From NCBI GenBank assembly GCA_947034885.2, contig OX344751.2:12276001-12340000 (forward strand): DNA of 64,000 nucleotides. Direction: 5' to 3'. Made by a program: the position numbers and the translations under genes. Below are positions 12,911-22,458 of the stretch, piece after piece. The notes under the pieces are model-generated. The model saw nothing but the letters and a program-made list of their open reading frames with translations. It ran no database searches and was not told the DNA's origin. Every line of letters begins with the position of its first letter. The first letter of the stretch is position 1. The stretch is from Thuidium tamariscinum (taxonomy: Eukaryota; Streptophyta; Bryopsida; Hypnales; Thuidiaceae).

Positions 12911-13272
12911 CGCGGCCATTGCGCAAGTAGTGGGACTGGGATCTGTGATTGCAGTGCGTGCGCGCTCTGAGCCCTAACGCGCGCAAGGAGCTAGCTAGTT
13001 CTAAGTTGCAGCTCCGAGGATTGTCAATTTGATGATCCGTGAACATCTTACTTGTCGATTGTGATTCTTTCGAATACAATTGCGCCTGCGAAGTTGAGAT
13101 AGAGTGTTGAGTTGAATGCTTGGACGAGAAGGGGTTGTTTTGGTTTCGTCCATGGCCGCTGTTTGCTGTGGAAACGATTTTAGGCAGTGAGTTGTCGCCA
13201 AGTGCGTTCTGTTGCACAGTTTCCATCATCCGGGGAGTGCTGGCGCGTGTGGTGGCAAGCATTCCTTCCGCG

Positions 13273-15207
13273 ATGGGGTGGATGAAGGAGGAGGTCGAGT
13301 ACACGGCAGTTAAGGTCACTGACGACGTCGAAATCGCAGTTGACGACAGCAGCAACAACGTCAGAATTCATCCCCGAAGACGCCTTTCGGGACAGCACTA
13401 CCGGAGACTCAAGCATTACGCTCTCTATAGTGTCGTGACGCTGTTAGCGCTCGCCATGCAGATCAACTACCTAGCGTACAAATTCTACCTCTATTCCTCG
13501 TACCCCAAAGAGTTGCTGCAAAGTTCATGGCTGATCATTCTCCTGTTCTGTGAATGTGTGTACCTCTTCACGGCCGTGTTGGGTGCCCTCGACCATGTGT
13601 TGCCGCCCAGTTGTCGTCCCGACCTGGGCTACCTCGACACCTCCCAGAAGAACATCCCCACAGTGGATATTTTCATTCCTTGTTGCAAGGAGCCCACGGA
13701 AGTCCCCGTGGAGTCTGTTAAGGCCGCGCTCGCGATGGACTACCCCTCTGATCTGGTGAAGGTTTTCGTTCTGGACGACGGCGGCGACGACGAGCTTCGC
13801 GCGTGGTGTGATGGCATGAGCGCAAAGATCCCAAGACTAGTGTACATTCGCCGGAAGAAGTTGCAAGGGGTGCCCCATAATTTCAAGTGCGGCAACATGA
13901 ACAACGGGCTCACATATTCCAACTCGGAGTACGTCGTCATGATGGACGCCGACATGATTCTCCACCCGTCGTACTTGCGTCGCCTCTTGCCGCACATTAT
14001 GAACTCCACCGACGTATCGTTCGTCCAGGTGCCCCAAGCGTTTTACAACCTCCCCATCGGCGACCCCTTGAACGATTCCTGCTTCATGGGCTACCACAGG
14101 ATTCTCCCAAATAGAGACAGCTTGGGCACGGCTTCTTGTGTTGGCACGGGGACGCTCTTCCGGCGCAAGCATTTGGATGAGATCGGCGGGTTCCAGCCGC
14201 AATCCATCACCGAGGATACCATGACGGCGTACACGCTCTTCAACCGCGGCTACGAGTCCGTGTACGTGGATGAGAAGCTGCAAATCGGGCTCACGCCATG
14301 GACTTTCGAGGGGTACGTGAAGCAGAGAACGCGCTGGGGAAAGGGCGCCATCCAGCAATGGTGTGCGACTTGGAGAATATGTTTGGGCTCAGAAAGCCAG
14401 CTCAACATCCTCCAAAAGCTTTACTACATCAATCACACGTCCTTCTACTTCGTCTCTTTCGTGAACGCATTGCTAATGGGGATCTTACTGGCCGCTCTCG
14501 CCTTCAACTGGCAAATCTCGATTGGAACGGATCGTGAAAATATCAAACTCATACAAAACCTCACACTCTACCTTATTTCGCTCCGACTCTCCTGGAACGT
14601 GGTCTGGCTCCACGTCCCCCAGGGCGTCATGATGCGCAACCGCGAGGAGTCCCAATTCTGGTGGATGACGCCCTATTTCATGGAAATGTGCGTGGAATCC
14701 TTGCGCAACTTCAAATCCACGTTCGAATTCGTTCCCTCCAGCAACATTGACCGAAACGCAGCGGCGGCGGCGAAGCAATCGGGCCCCTTCCAGAAATTGG
14801 TCACGAAGTACGCGCAGGTGAAGTGGCACCTCGCGTTCATAATCGTCGCCATGACCGTCGTCTGTGCCCGCGCCGCCCACGCGTTCGTCACGCGCGACTG
14901 CGACGAAACGTTTCTCGCTATCGGCTTGTCAATCTTCCTGGTTTCAGTCTCGGCGCACATGGTCGTTCCAGTCGCGTTCCTGGCATTCTCACCCAACTAC
15001 AAGCCTGCGGATCGGAAGTCGCTCATTAGGTTTAATGCCGAAGGGGTGCCGCAGTTCACGCAGGCCGACGGCATGCCGAAATGGTCCTGGGGCGTGGTGC
15101 CTTACGAGATGCTGTCGTGGATCACCTTGATCTTCTGGACTGCAGTCATGGTGTTCGTCTTCATGAATCCCTCCGGCGAGGTTTTGCATTCATGGTGCAG
15201 AGTCTGA
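13273..15207 (+). CDS. GT2 family cellulose-synthase-like glycosyltransferase, bacterial/fungal type (644 aa)
   Basis: Membrane processive glycosyltransferase that should polymerise a beta-glycan from a nucleotide sugar at a cell membrane. Numbered from the ATG at 13273: two membrane segments near residues 50-70 and 86-106, then the GT2 domain with DDG near 168, DAD near 225, TED near 312 and QRTRW near 351-355 followed by GKG. About five more membrane segments lie toward the C terminus. The D,D,D,QxxRW set is complete. Plant CesA features are missing: no N-terminal RING finger, no plant-conserved or class-specific inserts, and QRTRW where plant CesA/Csl proteins usually have QVLRW. There is no C-terminal PilZ domain as in BcsA. 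The frame is open upstream to 13120, but I prefer the second ATG because the extra 51 residues look like translated leader. The gene has no intron and is much GC-richer than its surroundings. The polymer made is unknown. Confidence 0.9.
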   Translation: MGWMKEEVEYTAVKVTDDVEIAVDDSSNNVRIHPRRRLSGQHYRRLKHYALYSVVTLLALAMQINYLAYKFYLYSSYPKELLQSSWLIILLFCECVYLFTAVLGALDHVLPPSCRPDLGYLDTSQKNIPTVDIFIPCCKEPTEVPVESVKAALAMDYPSDLVKVFVLDDGGDDELRAWCDGMSAKIPRLVYIRRKKLQGVPHNFKCGNMNNGLTYSNSEYVVMMDADMILHPSYLRRLLPHIMNSTDVSFVQVPQAFYNLPIGDPLNDSCFMGYHRILPNRDSLGTASCVGTGTLFRRKHLDEIGGFQPQSITEDTMTAYTLFNRGYESVYVDEKLQIGLTPWTFEGYVKQRTRWGKGAIQQWCATWRICLGSESQLNILQKLYYINHTSFYFVSFVNALLMGILLAALAFNWQISIGTDRENIKLIQNLTLYLISLRLSWNVVWLHVPQGVMMRNREESQFWWMTPYFMEMCVESLRNFKSTFEFVPSSNIDRNAAAAAKQSGPFQKLVTKYAQVKWHLAFIIVAMTVVCARAAHAFVTRDCDETFLAIGLSIFLVSVSAHMVVPVAFLAFSPNYKPADRKSLIRFNAEGVPQFTQADGMPKWSWGVVPYEMLSWITLIFWTAVMVFVFMNPSGEVLHSWCRV

Positions 15208-15521
15208 ATTCATTCGATTCTTGCCTCACTCCATGAATGCAAAGCTTGAATCTTTCTTGCCACTCCTTCATCTGGTATTCCATCCGATCAACCCAAGATT
15301 GTTTCATTTCTACCCGGTAAATTACTTCATTGAATCCAGAAGATTGCACTTTGTACAAAATTGTTCGTAATTTGCTGCCGATTCTTCGCTGCAACAGATT
15401 GCGGTTGTATGTTACTCGATCACCCTGTCGACATTCACGAGAGGAAGACGGTGAGTGGCACTCCATCACATGTCGATTGTTCCCCTGGTCAGCCGCGCCA
15501 TACCATATTGCAATTTCCCGT

Positions 15522-15715
15522 AATAAAACCAGGCTTCGTCAACTGAAGCAGGCTCTGTGCCTGAAGCACTGCCGCTTGCTTGAAGAGAAAGGTCCTTGTT
15601 GAACTTCGTAGCGGACACGTCCTTTTAATTAGTGGAGTTTCTGTGAATGCAAAGCCTCCTCTCCTTTGGTCCGAAGACAATAAAATTGTTTGAGTGAGGC
15701 TTGCACAGCAATAAA
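15522..15715 (+). terminator. Polyadenylation signal cluster after the GT2 gene
   Basis: AATAAA occurs at 15522-15527, 15679-15684 and 15710-15715, about 315 to 510 bp past the stop codon. Any of them could direct 3' end formation. No gene follows on the same strand nearby. Confidence 0.45.
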
Positions 15716-15837
15716 GATCCTATTTGAGGCTATATTTTGCTTCATTCTTGATTGAGCTCATCACTCTTTGATAGCATGGATGACCAAGGTAGGATGGGTT
15801 GTCTTCAAGCATATTATCACTATGATAATATGAAAAA

Positions 15838-16060
15838 TTGGTCTCAGTTTTCAATCAAGGAGAGGCAATTTCATGCCATGCTGAGGCAAACGTAAATTTA
15901 GGAGTTGTGATTAAATTTTGTATGTGAAAAATATATGAGCTCAAAAAGCGGGTTGAGTTTTCAATCAAACAGAGGCAATTTTGTGCTATACTTGGGCAAA
16001 CTTAAACTTATGGAAGTTGTGTTTAAATTTTGTATGTGAAAAATATATGAGCTCAAAAAG
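15838..16060 (+). repeat. Tandem duplication, about 115 bp unit, two copies
   Basis: Two adjacent copies (about 15838-15945 and 15953-16060) share TTTTCAATCAA, GAGGCAATTT and the run TGTATGTGAAAAATATATGA. They differ by scattered substitutions. No ORF spans them. Confidence 0.75.
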
Positions 16061-16599
16061 TTCAATTGATAGATTTTCAAGTGTGTCTTGGTTTCAATGT
16101 CTTAGAATTGAACATTCTTGCACTAAGTGTCTATTTGTTATCTAGATTTATAAAAGGAGAATTTACTCAAAAGCATATGGTATTTGCTTTTCTTGCCTTC
16201 AATGTATTTATTGATGATGTCTTAAGATTGCTTTAATTTTCTCTTTGAGGAAAATGGATCATTTCATTCTTGAAATTTTTATATACATAAAAAATGCACT
16301 TAAGTTGTAGTGATTGATCATATGATAATTTGATGATTAAAAATCATCACTATAAGAAATTGGGGGTATAAATGACTGTGCAAGAATGATTGCTTGTCTG
16401 GTTTCACTAAAGAATGACTAGTGCTTCTATAATTGCACCAACTTTGCCCTTTGGACAATTTCAAAGTCATTTTGTAGAGTCATGCTTATGACTCGAGGAT
16501 GAAAAAAGATGAAATTAGATTTCATTAGTAGGAATTCATTTTAAATGTCATTGACTAATTGCTTGTCATAAACTATGACTACTTATTACTATTAAATGA

Positions 16600-17100
16600 C
16601 TTTGAGATGACTAGAAGGTTTAAAATAGGCCATGGTGCAATTTTTTGCACTAAAGATGGGCAAGGCACTTAGCTAATATGGATGGTAGATATTTTTTAAT
16701 TACTAATGAATGATTATGTTTTACTACTGTGCGACTCTAAAATAATTGCAAAGTCTTAAATTGGCTAGGGTGTAATTTTTTGTACTAAAAAAGGTTAGGG
16801 CACCAAGCTAACATGGATGGTAGTCATTTTTTAATTACTAATCAATGACTATATTTTACTACTATGCAATTTTAAAATGACTGCAAAGTCCCAAATAGGC
16901 TAGGGTTTAATTTTTTGCACTAAAAAAGGTTAGGGCACTAAGTTGATGTGGAGAGTAGTAATTTTTGAATTACTAAAATCTGACTACTTTTTACTACTCT
17001 TTGACTTTAAAATGACTATAAGGTCTTTTGACCATAATACAATGTTTTGCACTAAAAACAAGTAGGGCACTGAGCTAATATGGACAATACTATTTCAAGA
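16600..17100 (+). repeat. Left subterminal tandem array of the CACTA element, about 130 bp unit
   Basis: About four diverged copies share GCACTAAAAA, TTAGGGCAC, TTTTTAATTACTAAT and TTTTACTACT. Each copy carries several AATGACT or AATGATT motifs. In En/Spm elements the subterminal repeats bind the accessory protein and are required in cis; the same role here is inferred from position and density. Confidence 0.75.
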
Positions 17101-17139
17101 AAAATTTTACTTACCAAAGGGACTAATTTCCTTCTAAAC

Positions 17140-17426
17140 ATTAGAAGGGATTTGAGGCCTCCAAAGGGTTGTTTCGGGGCTATTCTCCAAAACTATTCCC
17201 GTAATTGCTGGCCACTGTCACGCTAGCATTTACCCAAAAATAAAAATAAAATAAAATGGGGAGACCCTGAAATATGAAAAAAAAAAACCAATTTTTTTTT
17301 CAAAAATAAATAAATTAATGATGTAACACTCTCTCGACTACGTAGGATTCTTGTTCATGTGACAGAAGCTGCATTCCCGCAATTCCCGAACCCACAGTCT
17401 TCGAATGGCCTCAAAAATCCCCTAAT
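17140..17426. mobile_element. MITE nested in the CACTA element (family shared with 27411)
   Basis: The left end ATTAGAAGGGATTTGAGGCC and the reverse of the right end ATTAGGGGATTTTTGAGGCC form an imperfect inverted repeat of roughly 40 bp. It includes GTTTCGGG/GTTCGGG and then AATTGC. The right end aligns well with the left end of the element at 27411 (AGGGGATTTTT versus AGAGGATTTTT, then GAAGACTGTG in both). No ORF. Superfamily unknown. Confidence 0.6.
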
Positions 17427-18904
17427 GAGTTCCCTTCAAGGGTACTTGGAGCCCCTTCAAGCAACAATGATCACTAGTCATCATCATCAATAGTGATCTA
17501 TTAAAAAATTATTTAAAATTATTATTATTTAAAATTTAAAATTTAAAACATTAAGATATTAATAATAAATTTTAAAATTAAGAATTTAGGAACTTATAAT
17601 TTTGAAAATATCATATTGATGTGGTAGCATTGATCCTACATTATATTTGAATTTGTTTTTGTTTTTGTTTTAATACGAAGTTCTTAAAAATATTTTTTTA
17701 ATATTATAAAAATCATTTCATTCTTACTATTCCCACAATCCTATAGTTTCAAGCACTCCCATTCACTCGCCTAAAAAATAGGTTCATTTTTCATTAAATT
17801 TTTTTTTTTGGTCTTGGTTCCCTTGTTTTTCTTCACAACTCCTTCAAGTAATGAAAATTTTCCTAATGGTTGTTCTTAATTTTTACAATATGACTGTACT
17901 TTTTTACAACATGACTTTAAAACAACTACAAGGTTGAAAATGATTGCAAGGTCAAAAAGGATTTTAAGGCTCAAAATCTAAAATAGATTTTTGGAAATGA
18001 CAATAGAATTTATTTCCCAACTTTTGCTAGTTCAAAGTTTTTTGAAAAAAAATTGATTTGCTATGTATAAATGAGGTCTACAATTTTACTTGTAACACTA
18101 GCGGTTGGTACTTGCTATACTATGCAATCATCATTACAATTTAGAAAATTGATATCATGAAAGCTCAAATCTCACAAAAGTACTAAATTATAGAAGCACA
18201 AAGAAGCGTTAAGCCAAGAAAACCAATGGATTTGCTACTATTATATCTTCTTGTAGATCCTCTTTAATACCACCTTCATTGCAACAACTACATTATTTTT
18301 ATAATATCACTCTTTGTAAAAAGTGATATTACAAAAGTGATTGCAAATTGCTACTCCTTTTCTGTAATATCACATTGAGTGACAATAAGATTTTCATGTA
18401 TTCATGATTGAAAATATTCTTATAAAATACTTAAAATAATTATTTTAAGGACTTATTGAAATCAATATCATGCATTCTATTCAAATATATCAAAATTTTA
18501 TTAATATGTGATATAGTGAATGCATAGCATACCAAGCACCAGGCCCTAGTATTAATGGTAGCATTTGTGACATTAGAGAGGGAGTTATGATTTTAGTAGT
18601 ATAATAATTCCTACATTTTATATATTCAACATGCTTTGTCTTGCCTCCTTTTGTACCTCTAGTATAAAAGTCTTGTCATTTCATCCCTTCTTACTCTCAT
18701 ACTAAGAGGCTTTGGAAGTCATATGGCACATGTGCTAAATGTAATGTATGATTTACGGAATATTTTATATGGCATATTGTGTATGGTGTATTGGATTTGG
18801 TGTATTATGTATGGTGCATGGCTTATTGTATATAATATAGTATTATGGAACTTTGAATGTACTCATATGTGATTATAAAATGACTTACTCCATCCTAACT
18901 TCTA

Positions 18905-19235
18905 AATGACTACATTATAACTTCAAAATGACTTATATATGACTTTGATGTTGATGTCCATGTCAGCAATGCCTTGATTGTATCACAACTACATTATAAC
19001 TTTAAAATGACTTCTATATGACTATGAGGTGGATGTCCACATCAACAATACTTTGATTGTACCACGACTACATAATGACTTTAAAATGACTTCTATATGA
19101 TTGTGATGTAAATGTCCACATCAACAGTGTTTTGATTGTATCACAACTACAAAATGACTTTAAAATGACTTCTATATGACTTTGACATGGATGTCCACAT
19201 CAACAATGCTTTGATTGTATCACAACTACAAAATG
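18905..19235 (+). repeat. Right subterminal tandem array of the CACTA element, about 82 bp unit
   Basis: Four copies share TTTAAAATGACTTCTATATG, GATGTCCACATCAACA and TTTGATTGTATCACAACTAC. Each contains two or three ATGACT motifs. The motif matches that in the left array although the longer unit differs, supporting motif-driven function rather than a simple satellite. Confidence 0.8.
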
Positions 19236-19529
19236 ACTGCATAATCGATTGATGTGGATGTCCATATTGACAGAAATTCTTTTGAAAATGGGCGGTTGTC
19301 CATCTTTTTCCAAAAATTTACTTGTCCATGTCATCAACCATGTAGACTTTGTCATCTTTTCTCATCCAAGATCCAAATGGATGGTGATAATAAAATTGTA
19401 GTCATTAAAGAATGACTTGTCTATAATGGTTTCAAGGCTTGGAGTCATTTTTCAATCAATTTTGTCCGAAATGACTATTTTTTAGTCATTCTTTGCAGTC
19501 ATTTATAACTCCAATTTCTTATAGTGCAT

Positions 19530-21930
19530 TATGGTGATAGTATACGTAAGGCATTGCAATAATGAAGAAGCCAAAGGTTTCCCTTACAAAATGCCAAGTA
19601 GAACATTTTATAGTAAGTTGTTAAGTACTTAAATTGAATCCTTTAAGTTTGAAGACTATGACCTACCAATATCTACGATTAAATTGTCATTTTTAGTGGA
19701 TAGGGCTAAAAATATAAAAATAGTCATTTTTTCATATCCAAACAAGAATATTGCATAATATTTTTACAAAATTTGTAGAATTTAAAAAAAAAATTTAAGT
19801 CTATAGATTGTATGATACTTTGTATTAAACTTCAGATTACTATACTTTATTATATAAGATTTAAATCTTAGACATTAAAATTTCTTAACCTAAAATATTA
19901 GAGCTATAAAATTTTGAAGTGTCAACAAAAGGGAAAAAAAAATCTATGTAAAAATAATTTTTTAATAAATTATTTCAAATTTTTGTGACTTAGTTTTGCT
20001 GCCTAGATTTTACTACTACTAATTTGCATGGCATAACTTTTTCTACAAGGAACCAATCAAAATAAACATTATATTTTTATAATTTTTGTTTTAAGAAAAA
20101 ATTCAAAGAAATCATGCCAAAATTGTAATATTAAGTTTCTACTACCCAAATTTCCAAAAAGCTTGTTTGCAGAAAATGATCCCATCTAGGAGTTGAGCAA
20201 AGCAATAAATGGAGGAAATATTGGCATACTTGCATAGGTAATCACACAAATATATTCTACTAGTGCATTATTGCAATTACATGCAGTAGAGTTTATAAGT
20301 GCAATAAAAAAAATCACTATTTTAATAGGATTTATTAAAATAAACTATTTTAAAAATTTCAGAGAAAATTGGCTTATTGGCATGTATTGAAAGCAAATTT
20401 CAATTATAAAAGTACTAAATAATGCGAGCAATAGTGTATGGGATGTACAATGAAGTTGTCAAATCAAGCTCAAGATTTTTTTGTTTAGAATTGATAGATT
20501 GTTGGGAGTTTTATTAATTATGAAAATATAATTATTTTTAAAATAGAATGTATCTAGCAATTGTGGATGTTGTCCATAGGAGCTTTTATTGTCTATAAAA
20601 TTCAGATTTGACTAACACAGAGAAAAAAGGTGTTTTAGATGGAGTACAAATCCAATTCAAGGTAAAAGTACAAAAACAACCAAACTAATTAGATATGTAA
20701 CAAAATTGGCTAAAATTAAAAGTCATAGAAATACAAGTAATGCAAATCCATCTCTAGAATTAATAAAGTAGATGCCATGCCTCTTGGTTGGATTGAAATA
20801 AGTTCACAAGCCTTTCTATAGAAGAAAGTAAAAGGGTACAAAATGGCAAGTAGAATTCAAAATTCAAGGAAGAAGACAATGAAAAGACAATTAGAAGAGG
20901 GAGTTGACATGAGAGAGCATCCTAGGATGTCAATGGCATAATCCCTGTTTAGATATTTCTCTCTAGTCAAAAGATGTTTTTCATTCAATACCTCTAGAGG
21001 TAATTTTGGCAAGCAATCATCAATTGAGGTGTTGTTGAAGAATAATTAGAACTTGCATTCCGAAAGTTAGGATGTTTAAGACTAGTATGCAATAAGCCTT
21101 TAAGGCTTTTAGATTTAACTATTGTATAAATGAGTTTCCATAGTCAACTTATGCAACTTTTGAATTAAATTCTTAGATTTTCACCAAGTAGTGAAAAATT
21201 GTAATAAAAATAAGATACAAGTTCTAAGTTGTTTTTTGGGGACAAAATGTTAGGATTTTGGTCAACAATGTTCAATTTAGAGGCTTTGGAAGTGCAATTC
21301 AATAATAGAAATATCTTTCTTTTCTTTCTTCACTTCTTCAAACACAAGATTCTACTTTGGCAATTTTAATAGAATGGATGTTTTCTATACACGTACTTTA
21401 CAAGTCCAATTGACCAATGAAAAGAGGTAAGGGATTTTCCTAGCTCATTCGGGACAATAGGAACAATGTTAAGATGTATTTGGTATTTGGATTTTAGTCC
21501 AATATATAGGATTCTTGGCATTGGAAGTTTAATTCTCTTAAATCCTAAGGTGTAAAGAAGTATGAGCCTATGTATGGAAGACTTTTCGCCTCATTTTAAG
21601 CACCTTACTTATCTCATTTAGTCATTAGATATTCTTGTTTCCATTCCATTTCATTTTATGCTCTTTCCTCTCATAACTTGAGGTTTTTTTAAGAGCTTCT
21701 TAATTTGGAAGTTTGATAATTTGGTTTTAAGCAATTCCAATTGTCTATTTTGCAATAGATTTTTTTTAATTACAAGGCATACTTATGGACTATTTGAGCA
21801 TTATTTGGCAACTTCTTGAGTGACTATCTATGGTGTTTACAAACCACGTATTCCCCCCCCCCTCCTTGGAAAAATTAATGGTGGCCGCTGATGATAGTTA
21901 AGGTGGCACGTGGCACTCATCCAGGGACCC
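19530..21930. other. AT-rich non-coding region
   Basis: No gene, inverted ends or clear tandem repeat could be supported here. A C-run lies at about 21853-21862 just before composition changes to the GC-rich block that holds the next hAT element. Confidence 0.45.
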
Positions 21931-21979
21931 GACAATTGTTTGTGGTCGTCGTCCTCATTTGTTCGTGATGCGGGAGGCC

Positions 21980-22070
21980 GGACCAGGAGGGGAAAACAGA
22001 GCTCCGGATCTGCGGCGAGGTCAGGGAGGCGCGGGAGAGAGGACCGGAGCGGCGGACGGAGTCTGCCAAG
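21980..22070. repeat. GC-rich repeat unit, copy 1 (left of the hAT insertion)
   Basis: Contains ACAGAGCTCC, ATCTGCGG and GAGAGAGGACCGGAGCG, all found again in the same order at about 25905-25990. The two units were adjacent before the hAT at 22071-25894 inserted between them; its 8 bp target CTGCCAAG lies at the junction. A weaker third echo (GAGAGAGGACCGCAGCG) is near 26829. Confidence 0.75.
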
Positions 22071-22324
22071 CAGTGAAAATTTTAGAGTTTAGGGTGGGTT
22101 GCACGAAAGGCTGCCAGAGGGTTCCTGGAGGCGCTTTCGTGGCGACTGCCACCCAGAATTCCACGCGCCTTTCTGGCTACAGGGTTCCTCTGCCCTTGGT
22201 GACTTTGGCGAATCCTTTTTCACTCTGGAATTTTTACTTGGCGAGTCTCGGTGCGTGTCAGGCGCTCCTGTGGCGAGTCATCCGTATTTGATACCTGCTC
22301 CTGTGGCGAATCAAGAAAAGTAAC

Positions 22325-22381
22325 ATTGCTCAGGGGATTCGAACCCTAGCCGTGACGGCCTTGCCCAGTGCAATAAGCAAT
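22325..22381 (-). other. tRNA-like fragment with a perfect B box inside the hAT 3' region
   Basis: Read on the minus strand, this 57-base stretch ends with GGTTCGAATCC, an exact RNA polymerase III B box (22335-22345). The outer ends pair as ATTGCT/AGCAAT, like an acceptor stem, and GCCGT/ACGGC forms a short middle hairpin. It is too short for a functional tRNA and lacks a normal anticodon arm, so it is either a relic of a tRNA or SINE, or coincidence. Confidence 0.3.
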
Positions 22382-22458
22382 CCCCCCCACCCCCAACTAA
22401 GTTAGTAAGTTGAATAAAACTTGGAATTGAAAACTTGCCGTCATAATGGAAACGGAGC

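Larger units (their letters stand above)
16348..19526. mobile_element. Non-autonomous CACTA (En/Spm-type) DNA transposon, 3,179 bp
   Basis: The element begins CACTATAAGAAATTGG and ends with the complement, CCAATTTCTTATAGTG. The inverted similarity continues for about 30 bp (both ends go on to ATAAATGACTG). It is flanked on both sides by the 3 bp duplication CAT, as expected for CACTA elements. Both subterminal regions are packed with direct and inverted copies of AATGACT-type motifs, resembling the transposase-binding repeats of En/Spm. There is no transposase ORF, so it depends on an enzyme supplied elsewhere. A small MITE lies inside at 17140-17426. Confidence 0.88.

Noticed and set aside
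13120..13272. N-terminal extension of the GT2 protein (51 codons)
   Set aside because: The residues before the second ATG have no family similarity and look like translated leader; the membrane-protein start fits better at 13273.
12765..13358. 197-codon minus-strand frame over the GT2 leader
   Set aside because: It overlaps the GT2 leader and start in antisense, is Ser/Thr-rich without a domain, and is best explained as a shadow of GC-rich sequence.
13837..15189. Several long frames inside the GT2 gene on other frames
   Set aside because: They are shadow frames of a GC-rich coding sequence.
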